DNA of 20,197 bases, taken from positions 1 to 20,197 of the IMG/VR virus record IMGVR_UViG_3300010297_000121. One strand, written 5' to 3'. The notes beneath the pieces were generated by a model. That model ran no database searches. It was not told the origin of the DNA and saw only the letters and a list, made by a program, of their open reading frames with translations. Origin of the DNA: a virus. This document shows, piece by piece, positions 12,001-15,659 of this stretch; position 1 is the first letter of the stretch, and each line of letters opens with the position of its first letter. Both the position numbers and the translations under genes were made by a program.

Positions 12001-12659
12001 AGATCTTTGATAATAGAATCAGCAAAACCAATGTAATATAGGATCTGTGTTAGTTCTACCTGATCGTTACCAGTTCTGGCACGAGGAGGAGTGATGAAAT
12101 TGATCTGAGAACCGCTGATAGTGTAATCAATCGTAGGAATCAGCAGTTCACCATATACAGTAACAGCAAGGTGATCAGCAGAAACTGGGGACACAGGTGT
12201 ACCCAGGAATTTCAGATCAAAGGTAGTGCGAGTTCCATCAAAAAACTCCCAGGGAGATTCAAGTGCTTGTCTCTTCTTATTAAATTCTTGCAGCGAGATG
12301 CCAGGGGTCAGGATAGCATCAGGACCACGGACAATCTCTTCGTAATAGATGATTTCATTATCGATCATCACCGAACCATTGGTCGGGATGAAACCATCAA
12401 TTTCTTCTACTTCAATGAAGTCATCATACAAACCAACGTCTTTGATCAGAGAGGTAGAAGACGTAAGTGTCTCCTGATCATACTCACTAAGATCCAGATA
12501 CTTAACCAGATTGTTCAGGACGTTATAAGGACGACCTGTTTTCTCCTGAGATTTGTAATACTCAATCAGAAAATTAACTAGTTGCTCGTCCTCAGTCCTA
12601 ATGAACTCAGGCAGTTGATTGGCAACTCTGTCTGAAACGTTGATTGTATTTGCAAACAT
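1..12659 (-). CDS. Giant modular virion structural protein, baseplate-attached fibre/adhesin-like (3' end outside window)
   Basis: The frame opens with ATG at 12659-12657 and stays open to the left edge, giving at least 4219 codons with no stop seen. Repeat motifs checked between 11679 and 2673 and the first bases of the window all fall in one frame. The first ~60 residues (MFANTINVSDRV...) resemble the head of large T4-like cyanophage structural proteins as I remember them. Modules in order, by residue: head with NGV-type beta repeats 1-290; GSGY array A 305-625; SKGT/LFxxLFGE phage module 685-765; STIGWPEKNG-type section ~820-870; GSGY array B 1135-1355; YHYH domain ~1434-1566; EF-hand loop 1626-1637; propeller-like section ~1859-2245; LamG-like ~2252-2462; two chitin-binding-like modules ~2676-2801; fibre-like C-terminal section with more GSGY and NGV repeats. 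It starts 5 bases after the gp6 stop, without a clear Shine-Dalgarno. I infer a secreted-like, surface-exposed virion component that binds host or organic matter; no function is proven. It occupies the place where T4-like phages keep wedge and fibre genes. Confidence 0.5.
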   Translation of the reverse strand, partial: MFANTINVSDRVANQLPEFIRTEDEQLVNFLIEYYKSQEKTGRPYNVLNNLVKYLDLSEYDQETLTSSTSLIKDVGLYDDFIEVEEIDGFIPTNGSVMIDNEIIYYEEIVRGPDAILTPGISLQEFNKKRQALESPWEFFDGTRTTFDLKFLGTPVSPVSADHLAVTVYGELLIPTIDYTISGSQINFITPPRARTGNDQVELTQILYYIGFADSIIKDLVTPSVDDLAGQDSMTMTYQNLPYAPIAEIGLIINRNGVLQRPYDDYVLTDNNTRIKFFVNISTQDTFHIRSIEYVSPTVGQGAEAVTRVGANGEIDKIIVKNGGSGYELNFAPKLSIFSSTGRGESAAGRTLVNGIKNTQLINGGQGYSSTNPPVVSITPPSDLINGSQAAAKITVDDTTGQVSGIEITNSGSGYDFIPAITFINPNGAAVSDPVIDSEGRLVAGSIEVTALGLGYSNPPEIYIDPAPEDGIDAEATCTVSPDGQVVGVTITNRGRGYTSAPRARIIQPVGAQVLDVTVANGNVTNINLLTGGSGYTDAPSVYIVDDRKGPLGEAIGGTGAEAVATIFNGEITDINIVNFGSGYSDTEPPKVYIATPLSAQASCDVGFGEITGFTILSSGREYEPSSLRGCARGVSDVAEFDEYHNQVFAKEEQLAQSTHNSGSTVHNLDSMIVKQVFDKFRRQYMPTIQIDYSQVNPIRVIKSIKDFYLSKGTKTATQYLFKILFGEQVDLYYPREEMITPSAASWVVDTILRAELISGDPANLRDAQLVQVADPVDQNIKDAAVLIENVISIIEGTDVIYELAISEETLTGEFKIPYKTVLVEPLDTTEGIITVDSTIGWPEKNGTIIIDGVETVQYKEKSLNQFIECTRSKNGVVEDWDPGTTIFSDIFVYANRGQETEVKLRILGIAEAGTTILEDTGSYYLPGDKLNVAALGSTDESELLQSWLYNVKKLIRVDRIEPGGLNRTATVTCSNPHGLLVEDAVTIYGANPAVYNGTFEVTARLDDFTFSYLIPVPTDIEPQGNILLSVDLNRGKSTQSTINEVISLFTSNVQNSFFNNNYVYVAASGLPNYKIGPFQGSALIPGNQRKLLRFPRNVETVSTRTTIKPNTPIGSWVNGVAAWSYKDQEFVTFGPVTAINITNSGENYDAGSPPNLEISGGGGTGASATVVVNGSLSSVDVLNQGSGYTAQPLISIVGGGGSGATAQAVVTNGRVTRVLVGNPGTGYTSQPTISITGGNGSGATATAQVRGPISGVNLVSRGSGYTDRPTLKLNSGEGALAQPIVINGRIVSIAIINSGSGYTTAPTIFINGDGFGAQATAIIGTLGEDKGKVVSVQITNRGVGYTQGNTTVRLEPVGQLATFEADVFQWNKNLEYDLSSKYDIARGYVFTGFNNQYGGEYAHVSDPKELRYVVGDNVILDPETNQFKEEGTETGASITHSPIIGWAFDGSPIYGPYGYIDPTDAGGGIRRMRSSYKLKANVVYDIDTNPNPARVDGPSLTDYPAGQFVDDYEYTFQEGDLDPYNGRFCKTPEYPDGIYAYFITIDASEAGLPVFPYIIGPQFNSVVDTWNLSQQATQENIPADVSRFRDPYEEVDIDIDRQPNQQSDQLVTEREGDTIIFEIEDIDNDGIISPEEIATDQAMTEEAALQIYDYFPRVSTESRVDIEVETTTKFENAQIDGFVIENPGVSYQVNDTLFFDNTGTDGFGASAQVESVQGAGISQYRKEIINDIPYGRITTTTDHELVAQDELIVNSRVITENTNKRFYMSVVTGIDSITITQSGIGYNQAIPPTYEIISSQGQDVELDIKLDTTTGKIDKVDIINSGFNYVTDNPPEIRVSHPQRFKKTYYWSTEFSESTGATFEVFDSVVASDRSLYVCGELTQTNGDSSAFVAKFNDLGSVVWDRTLLPSSSIKTARWKKMYLDETSEENHLIYLIGETESQGTAGYNPDILVAKYESGLDNANNPEGLVRFQKEIAGVSGGTRRDYAGDIYLDDEQRVYICGWTDTNSPDPDDIWVMQLNNQGDVVEKRKFASDTEGEQMHQLYYLGDNQIAFCGIDEDNSDLLFGVMEYDGANIEMSYVKRLAVTGGDVQRPRFILDEYNDLFFVCDMWNGTKNYGVAFFKIALDQIRLTVASPQWDFAKIIAPSTTFESIKHAGITLDVFGNVNVVTETQLEDNNLQATIFGFKYDGTIEDSKITHVSKSANDVGFKVHSHAVDNSGDIILATNRQNPVQTIVHRFEDQANPTYDDTKQNIVSTITIFDAANIASSDTQAKFGTRSLEFQDTNSLVWQDINLLEEWTTVFWVRMDNTHATNNPTINMITVVDDAGGDVQYIIDGDSGSGTFGKIGLQTNPAGGSATTVWSVGSTYWTAMQDQDWHHIALVKEEPSLGAYVYSCYFDGVQVSTQTTVNDIVMNDLTIGAAQGGPLINNTFIGHIDDIVVDPRAVYSGSSLIVPTERYRITTTNDALELIKFDRLHSKRGNFVPDGTRNTETLDFQTTGINYTTNTISNPVITTWNVGSSGLQILDYSDVVSTLAPGTYNFVQERYTYSSKTSTIPTPLGRKLKIEPLVLPKYYIRDAGYQKIDAVKEFVFNQAIKFEKGSILQQVNSQGVVQAYGTIVEVPAGSIDNPGLGNTYKVGKIYGSFNDDDLYQNDAGEENRIDEISFDVARPQDAWESGKAYVVNDQVWSDDKIYYATNNATAGSTAPTHEIGTVTDGAVVWQYISAAPAIEVDLADYPWPTPTDAVPWAETRSYDVDDTVYFGRNKYTCTVAGVSGTVAPTHTAGTATDNSVTWQYTSTYDPLSSYARYRPFNVADYRVTILNTYPGSDFIIGDVVSLGNSITAGIKEDSNDKIAEVNGLASVKRIRLTVNLNKDILRTAENRTDLIYCSALSPHNFSNNDILFVEGFTTAEFNGSFFVKEVFSSRDFIYKLRATATADPLFEQGAISRVKISSKHPTLLLVRNHSYIFDMSDASNFGYYLSFAQDNQYKLEYSFNVIEREGTPGLSSATETPVVKFTIGGEVTNITYYFDPSRTGVTSPVGDNSFIDVIKTPFDGRFTISEIISDTEFRFPLLYEPEFTNAEIGLDDRDVPNTIYSTTSTKAIGPINSIKLISPGGFYKKLPVIDDISSNRKIEKLRITAAGTEYAPGVYTQIPILGDGEGGLCNITVENDPETGSGAISQVALTDPGKGYTFGSIDIDAIPGILGPTLSGSGGAIEVVIPAEGTGAAVFLTGRQIGKIKTLKNNEFGYGYSHDYTLRPEIAFPINLQLFNTSILSQITITNPGAGYTSAPAVIIQGGGGTGAEAEAVVKNNRLSEILIKNPGAGYSSQPEVTLKSEFTYVVNLDLNYLQFNFPHGITTGAEVQFRAEDIGSTVGILPKPSSVGLTSLSSTQTYYAIAGEINGLESDQLRFALTPVDAESGNFITFLTQGDGRQVLLTEVFGGQAEAVVETSRFLEGERVFQGEDFETATAFGVVSENDGWQIQPKILKITNPDGDFVVGGKVQGVISRASGIIDNINIAKGVLNIDAITRTAGRFTDDVGKPSEIIQKIQDSYFYQNFSYVIKSQIPINRWKQQILENNHPVGFNMFGELSLTGGKDVSGRKVAADFTKQVNINEYTNVNEITSFGAAQPIYSTFNNSEVLFRKKRLTNSEEILTSIVKKIDDISSQFDGVTKAFPLRVEGEQVIVKDNQLLVTINGVIQSPGNSYQVVGNSIVFSEAPRPDSKIVYRNIDFDVMPITRLNLNTIAGIFPSIGDTITGFTTETTAKVVATGATSIDVVDISGSSTGFALNERVDVGRTGFSALVGSIDKSFTKLFLQSIGGTFGTVLIGDRITGQTSGARATVTSIDLTENSIQVTDMSDGYFERGEDITFFNAGYGANILNVDSVNYKTIFEFGETVTNMDGDTAIIEETNLDLDGNISDTLVLSKTSGTAEYETGQYNLFLNDIFYSAASNIAARITRIAPYRDPITSINLERPANISGAWNTFTEGDTFFGVTSGAGGEVVRVDFEASPPILYYLPKTEQAFNVDPNTLDPESGQPVQVNETIQIYTTPPGDPDTRIPGAITETINGQPRVGDVVDTLTINKGSTFFGMIFERLISLTNTNVILDDISKTTITPVEILDSTDRINADFLDFEEVRSTEIQYENLTGGTLAAGDTLRSITVTYSNPVTDALNRWFDAANRIAANKQEIIDFANAEIAVQHPGFYYPGDNQTDQ
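1459..1650 (-). other. NGV-type fibre beta module near the left edge
   Basis: Residues ~3670-3734 contain TKAFPLR, LLVTINGVIQSPG and SYQVVGNSIVFSEAP. This is the common phage-fibre pattern 'F.L.. llV.iNGv.q.pg..Y.v.g..i.F..aP'. Related segments occur near the N-terminus (YGELLIPTIDYTISG at ~12120 and NRNGVLQRPYDDY at ~11890). The module is widespread in phage tail proteins and supports a structural, not enzymatic, role. Confidence 0.5.
2660..2850 (-). repeat. C-terminal pair of GSGY-type repeats
   Basis: Two close copies of the same unit as arrays A and B, NPGAGYTSAP and NPGAGYSSQP, have core tyrosines at residues 3290 and 3329, 39 residues apart. They are joined by a GGGGTGAEAEA segment. 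Weaker relatives lie just N-terminal (AGTEYAPG near 3220 and DPGKGYTFG near 3080). This shows the repeat family is spread over at least 3000 residues of one protein. Confidence 0.5.
4258..4634 (-). other. Tandem pair of chitin-binding-like (CBM5/12-type) modules
   Basis: Residues ~2676-2801. Two copies of ~50 residues each start with a Trp (W at 4629-4631 and 4410-4412). They share a W-x-x-x-x-x-Y-x-V-x-D-x-V pattern, a Y(Y/T)xxxxxxxGxxAPTH segment, a G-T-(V/A)-TD block and a terminal VxWQY. This is the usual aromatic layout of small CBM5/12-type carbohydrate-binding modules. The two copies are clearly homologous, suggesting an internal duplication. Confidence 0.5.
5275..5905 (-). other. LamG/concanavalin A-like lectin domain of the giant protein
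   Basis: Residues ~2252-2462. The order of motifs fits a LamG-like jelly roll: an early AKFGTRSLEFQ strand, then WTTVFWVRM, then DWHHIALVKE followed by YFDGVQV, then a final FIGHIDDIVVDPRAVYSG. These are the usual landmarks of the laminin G-like / concanavalin A-like superfamily. Such domains bind glycans or other surface ligands, so host-surface binding is a reasonable but unproven role. Confidence 0.5.
5925..7085 (-). other. Beta-propeller-like (SBBP-like) section of the giant protein
   Basis: Residues ~1859-2245. Several blades of about 50-60 residues share features such as D-x-x-LYVCGE, DILVAKYE or SAFVAKFN, G-x-V-x-W/F, and DYAGDIYLDDEQRVYICGWT. This is the pattern of SBBP and similar seven-bladed propeller repeats, in which a secretion-type protein carries 'known dD.. 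vyv.G.T ... D.fVaky.' blades. I count about six recognisable blades, but did not align them. A propeller inside a phage fibre could serve as a binding platform; that is inference. Confidence 0.5.
7749..7784 (-). other. Canonical EF-hand calcium-binding loop in the giant protein
   Basis: Residues 1626-1637 read DIDNDGIISPEE. They have Asp at loop positions 1, 3 and 5, Gly at 6, Ile at 8 and Glu at 12, which satisfies the EF-hand/dockerin-type loop pattern at every key position. It lies about 60 residues after the YHYH domain. Calcium binding is predicted from the motif only. A single loop could structure an interdomain joint in sea water, where calcium is abundant. Confidence 0.5.
7965..8360 (-). 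other. YHYH-type domain within the giant protein
   Basis: Residues ~1434-1566. The sequence runs from HSPIIGWAFDGSPIYGPYGY (H1441) through NGRFCKTPEYPDGIYAYF to PYIIGPQF. This matches what I know of the YHYH family: a G(W/Y)AFDGxPIYGPYGY stretch, an NGR-xx-TPEYPdGtYaYF stretch and a final PYIIGP. The family's function is not established. Conserved Asp, His and aromatic residues suggest a ligand- or metal-binding surface. Recognition by eye is strong; a role in the virion is inference. Confidence 0.5.
8610..9260 (-). repeat. GSGY repeat array B (6 units, Gly-rich) in the giant protein
   Basis: Six units with core tyrosines at residues 1149, 1189, 1228, 1266, 1303 and 1346, so the period is 37-43 residues. 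Several units carry an additional GGGGTGA or GGNGSGA segment before an alternating A/T/V stretch and an NG turn. This makes the array more regular than array A. The units are similar enough at DNA level (caccagaxccxccaccacc-like blocks at about 9050, 9170 and 8940) to suggest recent unit duplication. Likely a beta-rich stalk. Confidence 0.5.
10790..11745 (-). repeat. GSGY repeat array A (about 8 units) in the giant protein
   Basis: Eight units of roughly 38-48 residues, each with a core like NxGSGYTxxP followed by a short hydrophobic strand. Core tyrosines fall at residues 327, 368, 415, 456, 498, 536, 584 and, in a degenerate unit (GREYEP), 623. On the plus strand the cores appear as gta/ata codon complements followed by ccaga/ccact motifs. 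The pattern suggests a repetitive beta structure such as a solenoid or shaft. This is inference from periodicity, not a recognised catalytic fold. Confidence 0.5.
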
Positions 12660-12664
12660 TTATC

Positions 12665-14884
12665 TTAGAAACAGGAGTCGAGTTCTGGATACGTGAAGTT
12701 TCCAGCGGGGTAGCTGATTGTATTTATGTTGCTGCCACCATAGTTCCATCCGTTGAAATTAAAGGGATCGAAGGCGTTTGCAGCACCAGGATTCACGTTG
12801 GTATCGCGTGGGAAAACACGAGGATTGAATAGTGTAGGATCAACACCAGCAGGGATAATAATCGACCCACCAGAAGGAAGAACTACAACAGGAATTCTAG
12901 TTGTACCATCGGGAGTGTCAGCCACATCAAGAGGACCAACACAAACAATACCTTTGTTATAATCAACTGTACCAACAGCATCATTCAGAACAACTTCTTT
13001 TTCGTTTCTATTAGTAACCATCATCATGTTACCCAGACCGTCATCACGGAGATTGACAGGAACCAGTGTTGCTGTGCTCTGTGTTGCTGTGTTAACGAGG
13101 ACGTTTTCGAGTGCAGTGTTACCACCAGCGATTACATCAGTGTTATTGACGGTTGTTCCTTCCAGAAGAGAACCAGCAGCCTCACCAGCAGCGATCAGAT
13201 CAGCAACTTCCTCGGTATAACCCGTAGCATAGAAGGTTCCAGACTTAACAGAGGAGAACTTGGGTTTACAAGCGGAATTGCCACCATCTCCGCCATTACC
13301 ACCATTTCCGCCGTCTCCACCATCTCCATCGCCACCATCTCCATCGCCACCGCCACCACCACCAGTGCCGTCTGTGCCACCAAAGTCATTCGGGTCCACA
13401 ATCGGGTTGGAGAAGTCCAGACATTGAGAGAACTGGTTACCAAAAGTGAATTTATCCAGATTCTGACCAATAGTCATTTGAGTAGTCGTACCGCTGATTG
13501 CATTGTCAGCGGAATCGACCATAGCATTAAATTTGGAAGGTTCTAAGCGACCACCAAAGCGATTATCACGATTCTGAGCATTGAACTGGTCAACAGACTT
13601 CAAGATAGCAGAAGCAAGTTCGTTAGAAGAACGATTTGTCTGGTTTCCGTTGAAGTTAGGGTATACTGTTGGAGAAATATAGAAAATAGTTGGGTCAACG
13701 ATCACAGGCTGAATCGATGCCATCGAATAGTCAAGAAGTTGGTTCTTGATTTTCTGTTTTGTAGTGGTATTGAGATTCACACCACTCTTGGTACGAATAG
13801 CAACGTATACTTTACCGTATTCTGGGGGAGATAACTTCTCACCACCATATGCAGTCACTGACGCAGCAGAAGGATACAGTTGTGAGACCAGATATGCATA
13901 GTCAGTCTCAGTAACTGCTCTATTTTGAACAGAGAACCCTTTGGGTGCCCTATACTTGATGCTCAGAGCACTTTCTCTTTCGGCACCATCGGCAGAAGTC
14001 TCAATAGTCTCCATTGTGATTGCCTGAGGCAGCACAGGACGACCAGTAGAGTCGATTGCACGACCGATGAACCCAAACTTCTTCGCACCGTTCGCTTCGG
14101 AACCATCGGTGTCGAGATATTCAACAGTGATGAACTCATTGTCGATGAGTTTACGTCCAAGTACGCCATCACCGAACGTAATCTTGAATCTAAGGTCCTC
14201 AGTCTCTTCTAAGAAGTAAACCCTAGACGTTGGAGTCAGTGCTGTGACGTTATCAGAGAGAGAATATTCATCAACTTCAACAGATTGCTCGTTAGGACGA
14301 ACCAAAACCTTCATTCTGGCAGTATCCACGTTCTCAGACGGGATCACATACTCAGGTTTCTTCGTATCATCAACAGTAAAACTATAATTAAGAAGGTTAC
14401 CTTGATAGATCAGTAATTTGTTGAATTTAGCCTTGCCAGTTGACTGATCTACTGCCTCTTCTACGTCATCAAGTGTGGCAAAGACGTATGACTCTCCATC
14501 AACAGTCGCTACAAAGACATCACCCTTCTTAATTGTGATGGAAGTGGGGTAAGACTGGTCACCAGGCAGCAGAGTTGCCTGCATAAACATCGTGATACAT
14601 GCTCTCGATGCCTTTTTAGACCTAGGGGTATAACCAATCTGCTTTGCAATCCTTACAATGTTGTCTCTAACAGTTGCAGATTCCAAAAAGGACTCGTTCA
14701 TCGACATGTTTGCCGTGAACGAAGCATAGTAAGTATTGTATGCTAAAATATCGATCAAATACGAGGCAGCAGATCCCTCAAAATCATAATCTGTGAACTC
14801 TTTTCTGGTTCTTAGATAAGATCTGATTGACTCTTTGATTTCAAAGAAGTCTAGGGATGTTAGTTCTGATGGAAGTGCTGCCAT
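12665..14884 (-). CDS. 6: Baseplate wedge subunit gp6
   Basis: 739 residues, ATG at 14884-14882, stop TAA at 12667-12665. In T4, gp6 forms the ring of the baseplate wedge that changes shape when the tail sheath contracts, and it binds gp25 and gp53. The family's conserved head is visible: FTDYDFEGSAASYLIDILAY, a NMSMNESFLESA block and AKQIGYTPRSKKAS (about residues 30-95). Further landmarks are FGDGVLGRKL near 235 and RAPKGFSVQNRAVTETDYAY near 310, typical of gp6/gpJ-like wedge proteins. T4 gp6 is 660 residues; this protein is longer, partly from a Gly/Asp-rich stretch at residues 501-536. The following ~200 residues (SACKPKFSSVKSGTFYATGYT...) still look folded and phage-like. The start is one base after the gp25 stop, with no strong Shine-Dalgarno, so coupled translation is likely. 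Confidence 0.5.
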   Translation of the reverse strand: MAALPSELTSLDFFEIKESIRSYLRTRKEFTDYDFEGSAASYLIDILAYNTYYASFTANMSMNESFLESATVRDNIVRIAKQIGYTPRSKKASRACITMFMQATLLPGDQSYPTSITIKKGDVFVATVDGESYVFATLDDVEEAVDQSTGKAKFNKLLIYQGNLLNYSFTVDDTKKPEYVIPSENVDTARMKVLVRPNEQSVEVDEYSLSDNVTALTPTSRVYFLEETEDLRFKITFGDGVLGRKLIDNEFITVEYLDTDGSEANGAKKFGFIGRAIDSTGRPVLPQAITMETIETSADGAERESALSIKYRAPKGFSVQNRAVTETDYAYLVSQLYPSAASVTAYGGEKLSPPEYGKVYVAIRTKSGVNLNTTTKQKIKNQLLDYSMASIQPVIVDPTIFYISPTVYPNFNGNQTNRSSNELASAILKSVDQFNAQNRDNRFGGRLEPSKFNAMVDSADNAISGTTTQMTIGQNLDKFTFGNQFSQCLDFSNPIVDPNDFGGTDGTGGGGGGDGDGGDGDGGDGGNGGNGGDGGNSACKPKFSSVKSGTFYATGYTEEVADLIAAGEAAGSLLEGTTVNNTDVIAGGNTALENVLVNTATQSTATLVPVNLRDDGLGNMMMVTNRNEKEVVLNDAVGTVDYNKGIVCVGPLDVADTPDGTTRIPVVVLPSGGSIIIPAGVDPTLFNPRVFPRDTNVNPGAANAFDPFNFNGWNYGGSNINTISYPAGNFTYPELDSCF
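13279..13383 (-). repeat. Gly/Asp/Asn-rich low-complexity insert in gp6 with 15-bp tandem units
   Basis: Codes residues 501-536 of gp6 (GGTDGTGGGGGGDGDGGDGD, then GGDGGNGGNGG and so on). On the plus strand it is a C/A-rich run with two perfect 15-base copies of ccaccatctccatcg (13317-13331 and 13332-13346) flanked by degenerate copies. The stretch is about one third glycine codons GGT/GGC. It looks like slippage-prone DNA coding a flexible acidic linker or exposed loop between two ordered parts. Confidence 0.5.
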
Positions 14885-14885
14885 T

Positions 14886-15299
14886 TTAGGTGCGCTCTAA
14901 GAGGAAGTCGATAATTTGGACGAGTTCTTCGCCAACAATGCGATATTCAATAGACACATCGAGGGCATCTTCACTTTCAGAGAGCGTCACTTCCACATCT
15001 TCAACCTCAACACGAGGTTCTAATCTTTCAATAGTATTTCTAATCTCATCACGTAGGTCTTCTGCGCTGAAAACGTCAAATGGTTCAAACAGCATCCCTC
15101 TTACACGGGATCCAATATCATTCTGAAACGGTCTCTCTCCGAATGTTGTCATGATAAGGTTCCGAACTGATTGCTTGATAGCGTTTTCGTTTTTCAACGT
15201 ACTAAAATCTTCTGTGTTCGGGTTCATGTTGAAGGACATTGCAAGATCCTTGTACCCTCGCGACAGAAATTGTTCAGATCGGAACCTATATCGTGCCAA
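14886..15299 (-). CDS. 25: Baseplate wedge subunit gp25 (GPW/gp25 family)
   Basis: 137 residues against 132 in T4; stop TAA at 14888-14886. Family landmarks are FGERPFQ (53-59), IGSRVRGMLFEPF (62-74), ERLEPRVEVEDVEV (91-104) and the IEYRIV strand (117-122). gp25 shares its fold with lysozyme-like wedge proteins. It stabilises the sheath-proximal baseplate and is needed for sheath assembly. The start chosen is TTG at 15299-15297. The frame is closed upstream by a TGA, and the residues before the first internal ATG (residue 21, at 15239) resemble the YRFRS...GYKDLAMSF head of relatives, so they probably belong to the protein. No good Shine-Dalgarno precedes the TTG. It lies 8 bases after the preceding stop and just downstream of a late promoter box. 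Confidence 0.5.
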   Translation of the reverse strand: MARYRFRSEQFLSRGYKDLAMSFNMNPNTEDFSTLKNENAIKQSVRNLIMTTFGERPFQNDIGSRVRGMLFEPFDVFSAEDLRDEIRNTIERLEPRVEVEDVEVTLSESEDALDVSIEYRIVGEELVQIIDFLLERT

Positions 15300-15302
15300 G
15301 TT

Positions 15303-15316
15303 ACTGATTAATCAGT
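15303..15316. repeat. 14-base perfect palindrome in the gp25 leader
   Basis: The sequence actgattaatcagt equals its own reverse complement. It covers the stop codon of the small upstream gene and ends 3 bases before the gp25 TTG, within the predicted late leader. With no loop it is a weak RNA hairpin, but a dyad could be a protein-binding site. It may also be chance in an AT-rich junction. Confidence 0.5.
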
Positions 15317-15490
15317 GTGTTCTGGTTTATTTATAGGGTCAGTGGGGGGATTGTATTTAAGGTACTCCCAGAAAGTCATTTTCATTTCCTTCTCGGTCAT
15401 ACCACAGTGCTTTGCTGCTTCTGGAAGATTCATCCTGGCATGGAAGAGTCCAGTATTGGACTCCTCTACCAGTTTGGGAGTGGTCTTCAC
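15308..15490 (-). CDS. Small conserved-looking hypothetical protein, 60 residues
   Basis: Function not recognised. The chosen start is GTG at 15490-15488: a Shine-Dalgarno AAGGA (15502-15498) stands 7 bases before it, and it begins one base after the stop of the preceding gene. This gives MKTTPKLVEESNTGLFHARM... . The frame also has an ATG at 15526 (72 residues), which would overlap the upstream gene by 35 bases and lacks a Shine-Dalgarno. A longer open frame to 15694 is not credible because it covers the 49-residue gene. The middle part (MNLPEAAKHCGMTEKEMKMTFWEYLKYNPP) is predicted helical and resembles a helix-turn-helix-like arrangement, so nucleic-acid binding is possible, not shown. The C-terminus carries the late promoter box in its coding sequence. 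Confidence 0.5.
   Translation of the reverse strand: MKTTPKLVEESNTGLFHARMNLPEAAKHCGMTEKEMKMTFWEYLKYNPPTDPINKPEHTD
15328..15335 (-). promoter_or_regulatory. T4-type late promoter box
   Basis: On the minus strand the sequence is CTATAAATAAACC, an exact match to TATAAATA, the -10-like box recognised by the gp55/gp33/gp45-directed late RNA polymerase of T4-like phages. It lies inside the 3' part of the small gene upstream of gp25. A start site 6-7 bases downstream would place the RNA start near 15321, leaving a leader of about 20 bases before gp25. It would thus serve gp25, gp6 and the giant gene. The match is seen in the sequence; activity is inferred. Confidence 0.5.
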
Positions 15491-15491
15491 T

Positions 15492-15641
15492 CTATTTTCC
15501 TTGACCACGGTATTTCTTTTTCGCATTATTTCGTGAGGTCGCGGCATACTTAGTATTCTTAGAACATCCTTGACGTGTACACTTGGGTTTGCCAGGCATA
15601 AAGTTAGTGCCTGAGATACCGACTTTGCTTCGAGTTGCCAT
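15492..15641 (-). CDS. Small basic hypothetical protein, 49 residues
   Basis: ATG at 15641-15639, stop TAG at 15494-15492. The product starts MATRSKVGISGTNFMPGKPK and ends KKKYRGQGK. It has about 14 Lys/Arg residues, two Cys (CTRQGCSK, a CxxxxC spacing) and almost no acidic residues. I recall similar short basic proteins between the PAAR and gp25 genes of cyanophages, but cannot confirm that here. RNA or DNA binding, or packing against the virion, are possible. It follows the PAAR gene by 18 bases, and its last codons contain the ribosome site of the next gene. A GAGA motif 4 bases before ATG is a weak ribosome site. Confidence 0.5.
   Translation of the reverse strand: MATRSKVGISGTNFMPGKPKCTRQGCSKNTKYAATSRNNAKKKYRGQGK
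15498..15502 (-). promoter_or_regulatory. Ribosome binding site that decides the GTG start
   Basis: AAGGA on the minus strand lies 7 bases before GTG at 15490 and within the end of the 49-residue gene (its GGT-CAA-GGA-AAA codons). This is the best Shine-Dalgarno in the cluster. It favours the short GTG-initiated form of the 60-residue protein over the ATG at 15526. Confidence 0.5.
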
Positions 15642-15659
15642 GTTTCTCTGTGTAGAACT

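Noticed and set aside
42-12581. Many plus-strand open frames of 60-365 codons across the giant gene region
   Set aside because: They are rich in Ser, Thr, Arg, Asn and Val with no recognisable motif, lie exactly opposite the minus-strand frame with its repeats, and have no ribosome sites or consistent spacing. They are antisense shadows.
1-12659. Anti-phage defence or toxin function for the giant protein
   Set aside because: No nuclease, toxin or protease motif was seen. The modules are binding and structural, and the context is baseplate.
12721-12728. A second late promoter box (CATAAATA, minus strand) before the giant gene
   Set aside because: Seven of eight bases match, but the first T is missing and it lies in the gp6 coding end. 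One mismatch in an AT-rich octamer is weak. It could be checked by RNA 5'-end mapping.
13279-13383. CRISPR or satellite array
   Set aside because: The repeat is C/A-rich with a 15-base unit, has no spacers and lies in frame in gp6. It encodes a Gly/Asp linker.
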